A DNA stretch of 60,000 nucleotides from Strigamia acuminata (lineage: Eukaryota; Arthropoda; Chilopoda; Geophilomorpha; Linotaeniidae), in NCBI GenBank assembly GCA_949358305.1, contig OX442318.1, positions 10,090,517-10,150,516 of the forward strand, written 5' to 3'. The position numbers were made by a program, and so were the translations under genes. Shown here piece by piece: positions 45,050 to 57,100 of this stretch (position 1 is the stretch's first letter; each line of letters starts with the position of its first letter). The notes under the pieces are model-generated. The model was not told the origin of the DNA. It saw nothing but the letters and a program-made list of their open reading frames with translations, and searched no databases.

Positions 45050-45466
45050 CCGTATTACCTCACATTAAGCCGCATGCTGGTATAGTGCGAGTTATACCGG
45101 CATGCCGATAAACCCCGTTTATAACGGCATGCCAATGTAAGTGAGGATGAATTTTTTTTAAAGAATTTAGTCAAAATAACCAAAATAAATCATTTTTAGA
45201 TGTCCAAAATGTTGGAAATTTGTATAAATTTCCCAAATTTAAGTAATAATCTTCAGAATGTCAATAAAACTCAAATTTTAGACCCAAAATCCAATATAAT
45301 TATTCATCTGGGCTCGTTTAAAAAAAAACAAGAAAAAAAGGTTTTTCACTTATACCGGCATGTTTCGTTTTATGCCAGCATGCCGGTATACACTTTTTGG
45401 ACAAAATTTTAAAAACCTGCTAAACCCATCCCCAACGGCATGCCGCTTTATGTGAGGTAATACGGT
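45050..45466. mobile_element. MITE with CGTATTACCTCACAT ends in acyltransferase 1 intron
   Basis: The left end cgtattacctcacattaagc and the right end gctttatgtgaggtaatacg are inverted; ggcatgcc blocks recur inside. About 417 bp in the 622-bp intron 45014-45635. Confidence 0.7.
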
Positions 45467-45476
45467 ATAAGCATTA

Positions 45477-45561
45477 AGTACCGGGTGGCCCACATAAAAG
45501 CGGCCCCATAATATTACATACACACATTTTTGGGCCGCTTTTATGTGGGCCACCCGGTACT
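45477..45561. repeat. Perfect 30-bp-arm hairpin
   Basis: Arms 45477-45506 and 45532-45561 are exact complements (core GGTGGCCCACATAAAAGCGG) around a 25-bp loop. Probably a very small foldback element next to the MITE. Confidence 0.85.
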
Positions 45562-46120
45562 AAAAACTAAGAATCTTTACCGACATTAGGTAGACAAAAA
45601 CCAGATTTTTAATTTTCTTTTTTTTTTCTTTCTAGGATTAGGATTTGTGGTGTCCAGCAGTTTCGATGGAAACATGCACTTGACAGAATCAGCAGACAAA
45701 GCAATAGTAAAAAAGACAGATGTCGATACTATTATACAATTACTACTTGAAGAATTTCAAGAATTAGAAAATTGTTTAAAGATTATTATCACCCAAGCTG
45801 AACCTGCAAACTAAACACTTTTATCTTGCCTCTAATATTGTAAACACCACAGTGATTCATTTACTATGTATTTACCAATAATTTAAATTATAAACAGTAA
45901 ATACATACACAGTAATTAGAATTTGTTTTTAATTGTGTATTTTGTTTGAAAATATTTTTTAAAAAAATGAAGAAAAACAGTTGAAACGGTGTGGTCTGTA
46001 CCAAGGCAAGCCTGGTTGCAGTTGTAAGCTTGCATCAGTTGAGATCATGTCCCGTGACCTCGCATTCGAATTTAAAAGCGAATCCTACTTTGGCGAACCC
46101 TGGCTTGAATTTACGCGATT

Positions 46121-46301
46121 CAAAATAATCGCCATTTGCAATGGGCGGAGTTAACAATATAGTGTTCTGAATTCTGATTGGCTGCGCTATATTTTATTTT
46201 AGTGTTAAAAACGATACACTAAAGGTTTTTCCCTTACGATATGGTACTTAAATAGTGTATCGTGGAGCAAAATAAGGAAAAAATGCATCCCGCAAACTCT
46301 C
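46121..46301. mobile_element. Right-end fragment of the GAGAGTTTG MITE
   Basis: Close match to 13410-13592, ending gcatcccgcaaactctct; the left terminal repeat is missing. It lies about 200 bp upstream of the acyltransferase 2 start. Confidence 0.75.
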
Positions 46302-46506
46302 TATTGGTGAAGTTTTAAACACTGCACGTTATCATTTTTATTAAGAAAAATTCAGCTGGGCTAAAGCTGTCTGCAATTTGTAAATAAACCCCACATGTAC
46401 AAACCATACAACCAAGTTGTAATAGAATTATCCACCCACTCTTTCCACATTTATCGACAACAGTCTGCCAAACCTTCAATTCCCAATTCCAAATTCCCAA
46501 TTCAAC

Positions 46507-48468
46507 ATGTTCGAGTTCCTCTTGGCCCTTATCTGCTTCCTAATGCTGGCCATTTCTTCCATAGTGCTCATTCCTACACTATTCCTATGTGAATTCTTCG
46601 CACAATTCCTCAAAATATGTCTATCCATAAAACACCGCCAGGGGTTCAAACTCGTCAACAATTACGACGCCGGCTTTCTAATTCCAAACGACAAGCCCGC
46701 ATTATCAACGATAAATTCTTACTTGATTTTCCAAGGCACGTTTGACTTGCAAGACATCAGATACACAGTGCGGAACAAGTGGACCGACCTAAAAGAAAAC
46801 AACCAATACAAACATCCGTTACTTCGCAAACACATCGTCGAGTCGTTCGGATATTTCTTCTGGCAAGCGGACCAATATTTCTCAATCGACGATCACGTTC
46901 ACCTCTACGCCTGCGAACCTCCAAAACATCAACACGAACTCGACGATCTAACTTCCCACCTTTGTAGACAACCGTTAACCGAAAACAAATCACCCTGGCT
47001 CCTATTACTCTTCCAACTCGATGAATCTTTCGCCAACGAACCCCAGTATGTGATTTTTGTGCGGGCCCATCACTGTCTGGGCGATGGTTACAACTTGAGT
47101 CACATGTTGAACAATTGTTTCCTGCAAGAAAAATACATCTTCAATTTGCCAGTCAGACCACCAAAACAATTTTCAACATTTAATCTTCTCGCTGCTTTAT
47201 TTTATTTCCCCAAACATGTCATAGAATGTCTGCTTTCGAAAGACAGAAATATTCTACACGGTCCGCCACAAACAGGAGAGAGATATTGCAAACCAATGAT
47301 ATCTTGTTCCTTACTTCGAGTTAAAAAATTAGCAAAAATAAGTGGAGCAACTATCAACGATGTTCTGGTTTCGTGCATTGCTGGAGCTCTAAAAAGATAT
47401 TTTTGCAAGCAGAAGGCGCTGCCGTTAGGGAAAGTTCACTTCGCCATTCCAATTGCAATACCACTGAAGTATGAAGATATTGGGTTTAAGAATGCATTGT
47501 GCGCTGTTGTGATTCCTCTTGCAATAAACGATAAGGGGGCATTGGAGCGATTGAAGATTACGTGGGAAAACACGAAGGAATTGAAGGATTTACCTTTTTA
47601 TTATGTCGGTTATTTAGTGTTCGCGCTCGTTTTAAATCGTCTGCCGGCGAGCATCACAAGCTTGCTTAGTCGAGCGATTGATGTAACTTGTGTTGTCACT
47701 AACGTTCTCTTGCAACAGAATCCATGTTTCAATAAACATGGAAAACAACTTGTGGCTTATAATATATTTCCAGTGCATAACAGCAATATAGGTGTGTAAA
47801 TTGACAAGTGTAAATTGGCTAGATCCTTTCACACAAGAAAAAAAAAACCAACAATTCACATTTTGTCCCAAATAATTAATTTTTAGGCTACAATTGGGCT
47901 AAAACAATTCATTTTTAAGCTAAAACAATTCAGTTTTAGACTAAAACATACAATTTTTGGCCAAAACATTCATTTTTGACCTAAAAAATGCAATTTTTGA
48001 GTTAAAACATGCAATTTTTGAGTTAAAACATGCAATTTTTGAGTTAAAACATGCAATTTTTGAGTTAAAACATGCAATTTTTGAGTTAAAACATGCAATT
48101 TTTGACCAAAACATCAAATTTTTTACCAAAACATCAAATTTTTGACCAAAACATCAAATTTTTGGTCAAAAACATTCAATTTCTGTTTGTGAAAAATCTA
48201 ACCAAAATGGCCACCACTTGTGGTGGCCATTTTGCTGGGATCTGACCCTGCTGTGTGGTCACATCCGGCTCTGTTTTTATTTGAATTTTGTAGCTTTCTT
48301 CTATATTTTCTAGCTCTGGCATTTGCAATCTCAAGTTTTAATGGAGCAATGCGTGTTGGAATCTCAGCAGACAAAGCAATAATGAAGAAAAACGATGTCG
48401 ATATTTTCATAAAGTGTTTCCTTGAAGAATTCGAAGAATTAGAAATGTGTTCACTCAAACAGCACTAA
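46507..48468 (+). CDS. WS/DGAT-type acyltransferase 2, intact
   Basis: Two exons, 46507-47791 and 48314-48468, join in phase 1 to give 479 aa. Predicted to esterify long-chain alcohols or diacylglycerol with acyl-CoA at the ER membrane (family knowledge). Seen: an N-terminal hydrophobic segment MFEFLLALICFLMLAISSIV, active-site motif HHCLGDG at residues 188-194, INDVLVSC with Asn284-Asp285, and the C-terminal FAISSFNGAMRVGIS block followed by a Lys/Asp/Glu-rich tail. It is a tandem duplicate of the split gene at 42649, same strand, with the same single intron position. The ATG at 46507 opens directly on the membrane helix. Substrate cannot be told from sequence. A polyadenylation signal AATAAA is at 48615-48620. 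Confidence 0.88.
47930..48185. repeat. 21-bp tandem repeat in acyltransferase 2 intron
   Basis: Units aaaacatgcaatttttgagt, about five near-identical copies plus degenerate ones. It is followed by the short palindrome ggccaccacttgtggtggcc at about 48209-48228. Confidence 0.85.
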
Positions 48469-49240
48469 CAAATACCCAAAAACTACACATTATAAAAATC
48501 AAATTGTCAACTTACCGCACGTACTTGCACTTCGTTGAATTTTCTGTTTTATCACGTCATTCAATATTACTGTATTGCCTGTAAGCCCCTCTATTGACCA
48601 TTTTTAAAATGACAAATAAATTTTGTTCTTCAAATTCAAACTAAATTCATTAAATATCGAGAGAATCCGACAATTTCCTGTCAAATTCGCAAAACTTATT
48701 GTATAAAACAAGCCCTCGTAGCATCCAAGACAAATTTATTACGATTTTTATTACATCATTTTACAAATAAATTCAATTGTCAGCCATTTTTATGACATCG
48801 TCCGTTGCACTGGGTTTTCAACTTAAAAACTACCATTTAAAAATAGACTTTCAAGTTAATATAAATGATATTTATTTTATCTGATTCTTTGAACCATTTT
48901 TCTTTTATTTATACAATCTTACACGAATTACACGAAAATCAGCAAAATTCACTCCACTTCTCCCACACCAATTAATTCCTTGCTCTGATGAATAAGATAA
49001 ATATATTGACACCTTTTCTGTCACCAAGCGAAATAATCGATTAATAAAAATCCATTGCACAAAATAATATTTAAAATTTAAACTCTTCAATAAAATAAAG
49101 CAAAAATAAAAATAATAATAATCACCACAGCTCCCATACAAGTAAATATACGCTATATAATATAATAATATATCTAGAATGAATAGAATAATGTGTTTAA
49201 TCATCAATAATTCATTGTCATCCACGACTAGATTGTCCTC
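48469..49240. other. Convergent intergenic region, acyltransferase 2 / TBCEL 3' ends
   Basis: Contains AATAAA for the plus-strand gene at 48615 and its complement TTTATT at 48904-48909, suitable for TBCEL on the minus strand. AT-rich; nothing else seen. Confidence 0.5.
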
Positions 49241-52200
49241 TCACAGTTTCTTCACTATGTGAAACTCGTCGCCGTCCTGCACGTTCAGCGTGTACAACAT
49301 TTTCGTGTTGAAACGGAGTTCCTCGGGACCTTGGAAGTCCCGGATTTCCGCGTCGAGGTAAAACAGCCGAATCTGGTTCGTTGGAAGCGCGGAAAACTCC
49401 TGCAAACTGCACTTGAAAGCGCCGACCGTTTGCTGCACGCTGATTTGACGCAATTGGCGCTTGTCCTCGTACTGGACCACCACTTGGATCACTTTCTTCG
49501 GTCGTAGGTCCACGTTGGCCAGTGGGTCGAGGCGGCCATGTTTTTCTATTAGTTCTTCGTATCTGGATTGGATAAAAATTTAAACAAATAAATTAATAAA
49601 TAAATAATTTTGTTTTACATTTAAATTTACCGTTTTGGTTGTTCGTGAGGCGGTTTCTGCATGTAGTAGCGGATAAAAGCGCGTTCTGCGTCTTCTCGTT
49701 CAAGATCGGATATCCTGCTGCCGTTTAGACGTTCGATGTTTGGTAAACGACCGATCATGAGTAGACGACGCTCTTGGGGATTGTAGTTCTGGGGAGAATT
49801 GGTTCAAAGTTGAGATTGGTTAATGTTTTTGTTTTGTAATAATTTTTACTTCGAGTAATGGTAAGCCGAGTAAACGTAAATCAATCAGTGATGGAAAAAA
49901 GCGAAATTTGTCGATTTCTTCCCACGAATCAATCTTGTTGTTGCTGATGTTGAGACTTTGTAGTTTTTCAAATGCATCACCTAAAAATATCATCGTAATT
50001 TTGATTAAATTGAGATAGAAATACATTGTAATTGGATTTTTAAGCCAAAATTCAAGTTTTTAAGCCAAAATTCAAGTTTTTAAGCCAAAATTCAAGTTTT
50101 TAAGCCAAAATTCAAGTTTTTAAGCCAAAATTCAAGTTTTTAAGCCAAAATTCAAGTTTTTAAGCCAAAATTCAAGTTTTTAAGCCAAAATTCAAGTTTT
50201 TAAGCCAAAATTTAATTTTCGGAGCTAAAATTCAAGCTTGTAAGCCAAAATTTAATTTTCTGAGCTAAAATTCAATTTTCTGAGCTAAAAGTCAATTTTA
50301 AAGCCAAAAATTCAATTTTTAAGCCAAAAATTAAATTTTTAATCCAAAAATTAAATTTTTAATCCAAAAATTAAATTTTTAAGCCAAAAATTCAATTTTT
50401 AAGCCAAAAATTCAATTTTTAAGCCAAAAATTCAATTTCTAAGCCAAAAATTCAATTTTTAAGTCAAAAATTCAATTTTTAAGCCAAAAATTCAATTTCT
50501 AAGCCAAAAATTCAATTTTTTTGATAAAAAATTTAAAAAATCAGGTTTTTTTAGTCAAAAATTCAAAAAAACAATTTTTTTAACCAAATAATCCATCTCT
50601 CAAGATCAAAAATTGAATTTTTGCTTGAAAAATCATTCCCAACTAATTTCCTCTAAATAAAATTCCTTAAATCCTAATTTTTTCGAATTTAAAATTCAAC
50701 AAAAAACAGAAAATACTACAAAATAAATCCATCCATTAATCATAACAGCAATATACCAATAATTTGATCATTCTCAATGCCCGAAATCAAACAATCAGCC
50801 ATGACAAGTGTCTCTAAATTGGGGAATTTCTGTCCCAACTTGGTGATATCCTCCCAATTGGTTATCGGATTGCCGCTGACGTGTATGAGATGAATGCTGT
50901 CCGCCAGTTTGTTTTGATCCATTCCGATGTGTTTGTAGCCATTCAAACTCAAGTAAAGTTCCTCAAGACTGTAAAATTAAGGTCAAATTCATCTGCAATT
51001 CAATCCAATTACGCCTTTGCTTACTTCGGCATGCAATCCAGGATAAGTTCGACGGCCTCGCACGGAATGTAAGTGCTGTTAAGAACCAGCCATTTCATCG
51101 TTTCCACGCTTATGTTATCGATATGCAGATTCCCGCCTTGACTCAAGTTGTTCGAACTTAGATTAAGAAAAGTGAGTCGGTTCATTAAACCAAGTATTTT
51201 CTCAACCTACAAATAAAACTCATTTCAGTTCACTTTTTCCTACAAAATGGTGTAAAAATAATGTTGTTGTCGTATATTTTTGACACTTTTTTTCCCATTT
51301 TCAATTTTTTTATTATTATTTTAGCCATATTTTTATCCGTTTTGACGAATTTTTTGATAATTTGATCAATTATTTTAAATATTTCACCGATTATCTGATT
51401 ATTTGATCAATTTTTTTGGTTATCTTATCTGGGATAGCTATTTTAAAATTATTTTATCATTTTTAGAAATATTTCACCGATTTTCTGATTACTGGATCAA
51501 TTATTTTTAAAACTTCACCGATTTTATAATTATTGAATCAATTTTTTCGGTTATTTGATCGACATTTTGGTCCGTTTTATCAATTTTATAATTATTTGAT
51601 CAATTACCGGTATTTAAAATATTTCACCGATTTTCTCATTATTTGATCAATTATTTTAAATATTTCACCTATTTTATTATTATTGATCAATTTTTTCGGT
51701 TATTTAATCGATATTTGGGTCTGTTTTATCAATTTTATAATTATTTGATCAATTATTTTAAATATTTCACCGATTTTCTCATTATTGATCAATTTTTTCG
51801 GTTATTTAATCGATATTTGGGTCTGTTTTATCAATTTTATAATTATTTGATCAATTATTTTAAATATTTCACCGATTTTCCGATTATTTAACCAATTTTT
51901 TTAAACAATTCCTCAATTTTATAATTACTTAATCGATTTTTTTCTTTAAAAAAAACCGATTTACAGCTTTGAAATACAAAAAACAAAAACAAAAATCAAC
52001 AAAAATCAACAAAAACCAACAAAATCCAACAAAAACCAACAAAAATCCAACAAAAATCAACAAAAATCAACAAAAAACAACAAAAATCCAACATTTCCAA
52101 CTAAAAACACAAACAAACAAACAAAAATAAATGAAAAACGCGCACCTCACAGAGGTCGTTCAATCGATTCTTCGCCAAATCGAGTTCCCTCACGCATCGA

Positions 52201-52877
52201 CACAAGGGTTCGAGTTGTTCCAAATCCCCCGCGTGAGAAATCTCACAATCATTCAGAACCAGCGTGGTCGGCAAACTCGGCAGTCGCGCCGGCGCACTAA
52301 TAATCACCGACGCATTCACCGGCTCATCCTCCAACACCGTCGACGCAGTTTTCAAATATTTGCAAATAATCGCCTCGTGCAAACTCGACGGCCCGTCCTT
52401 CTCCTCCTCGCTGCTCATCGGTCCATCAACCACCGACGACAACTCCAAATTCAACGACAGGGTGCGCGTCACGCAATTCTGGTTCCTTTTCGACTTCTTC
52501 CTCGTGCTGTGGTCGCTGTTCATGTGCAACACGTGACCATAACTCAACTCCGAGTGCATGATCACCTCGGTGAGCGTCGACGACATCATCTCGATGATCG
52601 AGGGGTCCATGATCGACTCGATCGACGGCAGATTCACCGTTTTCGTGCGCAAATTCAAGCTGATCTGCGAGTCCGAGTCTTCCGCCGCCGCCGCCGCCGG
52701 TTCCGGGCTTTCTGCGCTCATTTTGCGCGTGTCGGGCGTCGAGGCGAGTTTCTCCAGGTCCGGCAACGCGTGGTTTTGGTTCACCAAGTCCGGCAACACC
52801 GAATCCAAGCTCTGGAACTTGGGCGAGTTTGTTTCGAGTGTTTTCGACGCGATTTCCATTTTTCTGTTCAATGACAT
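49241..52877 (-). CDS. TBCEL: Tubulin cofactor E-like protein (TBCEL)
   Basis: Six exons read from high to low: 52877-52146, 51206-51025, 50968-50757, 49980-49850, 49788-49631, 49562-49241; total 578 aa. TBCEL binds tubulin and promotes its destabilisation in the cytosol (Drosophila homologue: mulet). Seen: leucine-rich repeats such as LPTTLVLNDCEISHAGD, ELDLAKNRL, LTFLNLSSNNLS and LQSLNISNNKID; the LRR cap RLLMIGRLPNIERLNGS and DAERAFIRYY; the linker HGRLDPLANVDLRP; and a C-terminal ubiquitin-like domain ending DGDEFHIVKKL. The CAP-Gly domain of true TBCE is absent, so this is the E-like protein. All exon phases match. The first about 165 residues, Ser/Glu-rich with an Ala run, have no counterpart in the ~424-aa vertebrate protein; the ATG at 52877 is the first in frame, and a later start is possible. 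Confidence 0.9.
50035..50530. repeat. 19-20-bp tandem repeat in TBCEL intron
   Basis: First eight almost identical 19-bp units gccaaaattcaagttttta, then variants gccaaaaattcaattttta. About 25 copies in the intron 49981-50756. Confidence 0.92.
51340..52105. repeat. Degenerate tandem repeats in TBCEL intron 1
   Basis: Units built on tatttcaccgattttctgat and tatttgatcaatt, including a ~120-bp higher-order unit seen twice at about 51640-51870, then an acaaaaatca array at about 51990-52100. Confidence 0.82.
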
Positions 52878-54149
52878 GACTCCAATTCACTGACATGTGA
52901 ACCGAAACTGTGGAAAATCGAGATAAATACAGATTAGATGAATGTAAATAAATAAAATGAGTGTTTTCGCGTTGAATAACAATCGGATGAATCACCTTGA
53001 GTGACTCATTAATTAAAAATAATAGAATAAATGACGATCGTCTGCAGTTTTCGATGATTTCGGCGTTTGTCAGTGTCTAAATAGGAAAAAAAAATATTTA
53101 GAAATCAGTAAATATGTTGAAAAATTAATTTAATTACGTGTAATTTACCTTAACCACTTTTTAGTTAATTTTTTCTGATTTTTTTCGATTTTTGTTTCGG
53201 TCATTTCGGGCTTCAGCTTTAAATAAATCCAACTCAAGGTCACTGAATCCTGTTTTGTAACGGGAAAGTAAGGAATTTTAGTTGGTTTTATGTTGGTGTT
53301 TGATCGTAGCAATGTGTTTGGTGCTTTCCGTTCCGGTGGTTTTTGATTCGGATTGATTTAACGGTCGGAAATGGCATTTAAGTGCGCTTGTTTTTGTTGT
53401 CACAAATCAGCTGTGCTGTGCCAACTTACGTTACGTCAGGCCTCGACTTGTCCTTCGCGCATTTCGATTCCGTTGCTCATCTGTCTCTTTTAGCTCGTGA
53501 TTTGTCGCATTTTGTACGCAAAAAAACTTGCGTAAATGGCTATTTTCGTATAAACTCACCCGTGTATTTGGCGTGGCCTACTTTTCATGCTATTTTATCA
53601 AGAATGCGATTTGTTTAGAAAGTTTACTTAATGGCGTCACTGCTAGATGGCGCCCCATTTATAAAAATTGTAACAAAAAAAAATTTTAAAAATCCAAAAT
53701 AAAAATATATTTATTAAAATATATTTCCAGAAAGCAATTTTTCCTGACGAATAATTAATAAACAAGAAACTACACTTTATTTCTTCGATCTTTTTTCCTA
53801 CCGGTGAAAACTCGAAACTCGTTCAATGGCGGCGATCGCGATGAAACTCCAATGCTCGATTCAATGCTTTTTCAATGGCATTTAGGCCTAGAGTTGGTAT
53901 TGCTTTGGTGTCGTTAGTACGTATACCTTTTAAACCATTTCACTATTTGCAAATATCGAAATCGATTGTCATTTTGGTAACAGGTAAAAAATATCTTTGC
54001 GATCAGCGCCGTTTTAAACGCTAAAAGCATCTTTTTCGGGGTTAAGCCTTCGTTAACCCTTAAATTGTGGCCAAAACCCACAAATTTCCGTCCAAATCTA
54101 ATCAATTTCTCGTAATTCGTGTCTAGTCTCGTGACGGAAGACGCTCATC
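52878..54149. promoter_or_regulatory. Divergent intergenic region TBCEL / NFRKB
   Basis: 1.27 kb between the two start codons, which point away from each other; both promoters and 5' UTRs must lie here or in unseen upstream exons. No TATA box or CpG cluster stands out. The sequence is less repetitive than the introns. Nothing else was identified. Confidence 0.45.
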
Positions 54150-57100
54150 ATGATGTTTTCCGAGGAATTAGACGTGCAAAACTCGATTCAACACGAAGAG
54201 TGTCGCTACAACAACACCGCGATCCAAGTCCCTCAAGAATTGTGCGAAAAGGTCGTTGAAATTGCGAGCAAATGTTGGAAAAAAAATGTTTATAATTTTT
54301 CTACGTTGCAGGAGGATCTACTGTTGGATGTGCTAAATCTTGACACCTGTGAAAAAGTATTAACTAAGGATCATTGGGCGCATTTAACGGTAAACGAGTG
54401 CAATTTTACCGGTGAAAACGGTACAAATAACGATTAAATTGTTCGGTTTAGAAATTTCTACCTGCTTTTCCCGAAAATGATGACGCCGAGAAGCAAGTTA
54501 CGATTAGGTAGTTGAGATTTAGATTTTAAAAATGTTTAAAATGTTGAAAATTGATGTTTTTGTTGTTTAGGAAATTACTTAACGGAGAGAATTTTAATTT
54601 TGGGAACCCCGTGGTTCAGTTTCACAAGAAATTACGTGGTAAGTTGATGTTTTTTGTGGTGAAAATTGGTTTTAATTTGTTTTTTTTGTTTCAGATGGGG
54701 AGTTTTCTGCGAGTATGCAAGAAATGACTTCAATTATGCGTAAGGGGAAATTAAAGGATTATCGATTCCAGCAGCAACGATATTATTTTAAATTATTGCA
54801 GGAAGTGTTGGTGTCTAGAAAAGTACGGTTTTACACGTGTTTGTTTTTAAAATAGTCGGAATTATCAATGAATTTGTTCGAATTTTTATTAGAAATTATT
54901 GGAGGCGGCGATGAAACTCCCTCCGGATCAAGCGGTTAAAATGGAACGTTTGCAACTGCCAGCGTCGAATAATCTAATAGATCAGAACACAAAGAAAAGA
55001 TATTTTAGGTATAAAAAAACATAAATATAAGTGAAAAAGCTTTTTTTGGGGTTTTTTTTTTTATTAAAAGAGCCCGGATGAATAATTATGTTGGAATTTG
55101 GGCCAGAAACTTGAGTTATCTTGATATTCTGAAGGTTATTATTAAATTTTGGGTAAATTTATAGAAATTTAGGCCAATTTTCTACATTTTGGGCATATAA
55201 AAATGCTTTTTAAGCGTTTTTTGGTTTATTTTGCATTGAAAAGAATTCATACGGTAATATTTGAATGTTAATTGAGTTTGTATTTGTGAAATAGAGAGTT
55301 GGAAGAAGTCCGCGAAGAAGTTTGTGAGTTGTTAACCTCTTCTGAAGATGAAAATTATCCCGGTAAGTATGAAGTTTGTAATTAGACCAAAGCACGGAGC
55401 GAGATAGTTTGTTTATTTGCATTTTATTCGTCTAAAAATTAACAGTTTATTTTCTCGCAAAGTATATTGTTACATTTTGACATCTAAAAATGCATGTTCA
55501 ATCTAAAACAAATATTTTTGCGACTAAAAATTCATCATTTTTAGTCATTTTTCGACATTTTTCGTCATTTTTTGTCGTTTTTCGTCATTTTTCGTCGTTT
55601 TTCGTCATTTTATTTTTAGTTTTGTCGCAAAAATATTAAATTCTTTATCACCAAGTGCAGAAAACATGTTTTTTACCACTAAAATTCCTCGATTTGCATT
55701 GTTTTCTAGACGGGAGTCCGCCGAAAATGACGAAAAAGCAGAAAAAGCAGATGTTTCACTACGAAGCTGCTCTCAGTCCAGATATGACACGAATAAGTTC
55801 GACCATGTCACCAAAACATGGTAAAAAAAACACCAAACTCATAGACACAAACAAATAAATTAAACTCAAACCAATTATTCTATCCAGGATTAAGTAATTC
55901 GTTCACCACCTACGAAGTTAACGAAGAATATTACCGGGATCTATTAGTCAGACATAAAAAAAGACGTTACGATAAAGATGTGAGTGAATCAAACGAGAAA
56001 TTGTCGCCGAAATTAATTGAAAAATTGGTTTTAGGACGATCCAGACTTGGATATCAGCAGTATTACTCTACAAGACGTGGTGTCGCGAACGAGTATGATT
56101 AAGCGACCCATTTCAAGATCTGGTACGACGAGATTGGTTGTTTACGTATTTAATTTCGTGGTTTTATTTGTATTGATTTTTGTAGCGACCGAATTGTCCG
56201 GCAATAAAAAGAAAGCAAAAGATAACAACAAAGTGGAAAAGAAGAAAAAGAAAAGCAAATCGATACCGATTGTTAACGCAACGATTAAAGACGAATTCAA
56301 GCACGTCGATATGGATAAAGTGAAGCTAAAAGTCGAGTTGGAAGAACGCGTCGACATGGATTCCAACGCTTTCCCGTAAATTAAGCAAAAAATTGTCGAT
56401 TTTATTGATAAATTTGATTTAAATTCGACATTTTATCGATAAATTTGATTCAATTTGACATTTTATCGATAAATTTGATTAAATTTGACATTTTATCGAT
56501 ACATTTGATTAAATTTGTCATTTTATCGATAAATTTGATTAAATCTTCGATTTTATCGATTACGGTAGTTTTTCTTAATTCTCGATTTTATCGATAAATT
56601 TCATTATATTCTTGATTTTATCGAAAACTCTTTACAAATACTCGATTTAATTGATAAATTTGACTAAATTTGGCATTTTATCAATAAATTTGACTAAATT
56701 TGGCATTTTATCGATAAATTTGACTAAATTTGGCATTTTATCGATAAATTTCACTAAATTTGGCATTTTATCGATAAATTTCACTAAATTTGGCATTTTA
56801 TCGATAAATTTGACTAAATTTGGCATTTTATCGATAAATTTGACTAAATTTGGCATTTTATCGATAAATTTGACTAAATTTGGCATTTTATCGATAAATT
56901 TAATTAAATTTGGCATTTTATCGATAAATTTAATTAAATCTTCGATTTTCTCGATCAATTTGACTAAATCTGACATTTTGCAGGCCTTATTATTCGTCGG
57001 TGGTGACGGACGAGACGCACCCTTCCTTCTTCGCACTGATCCGCGACATAATATGCAAAAGCGCCGACCAGAGGATCTCAGCAACCAAACTCGAGGACGA

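Larger units (their letters stand above)
42649..45814 (+). pseudogene. WS/DGAT-type acyltransferase 1, split by an insertion
   Basis: Exons: 42649-43732 continuing at 44789-45013, and 45636-45814. Family members join fatty acyl-CoA to alcohols or diacylglycerol. Seen: an N-terminal membrane helix (residues about 5-30), the active-site motif HHCLCDG at residues 187-193, the second motif INDVMLSC, and a C-terminal block GFVVSSSFDGNMHL. It is 36-40% identical by eye to its neighbour at 46507. The coding exon is interrupted at 43733-44780 by an element flanked by CACTGTGC twice; stops inside it end the frame. Apart from the insertion the frame is intact over 495 codons, so the break looks recent, and the other allele might be whole. 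The ATG at 42649 was chosen because it aligns with the start of the paralogue. Confidence 0.82.

Noticed and set aside
45990-46080. Possible tRNA-like sequence (ccgtgacctcgcattcgaat)
   Set aside because: No cloverleaf with proper acceptor stem or anticodon arm could be drawn.
52131-52995. Long plus-strand and second minus-strand open frames opposite TBCEL exon 1
   Set aside because: They are shadows of the GC-rich TBCEL coding exon; the products are Arg/His-rich with no domain.
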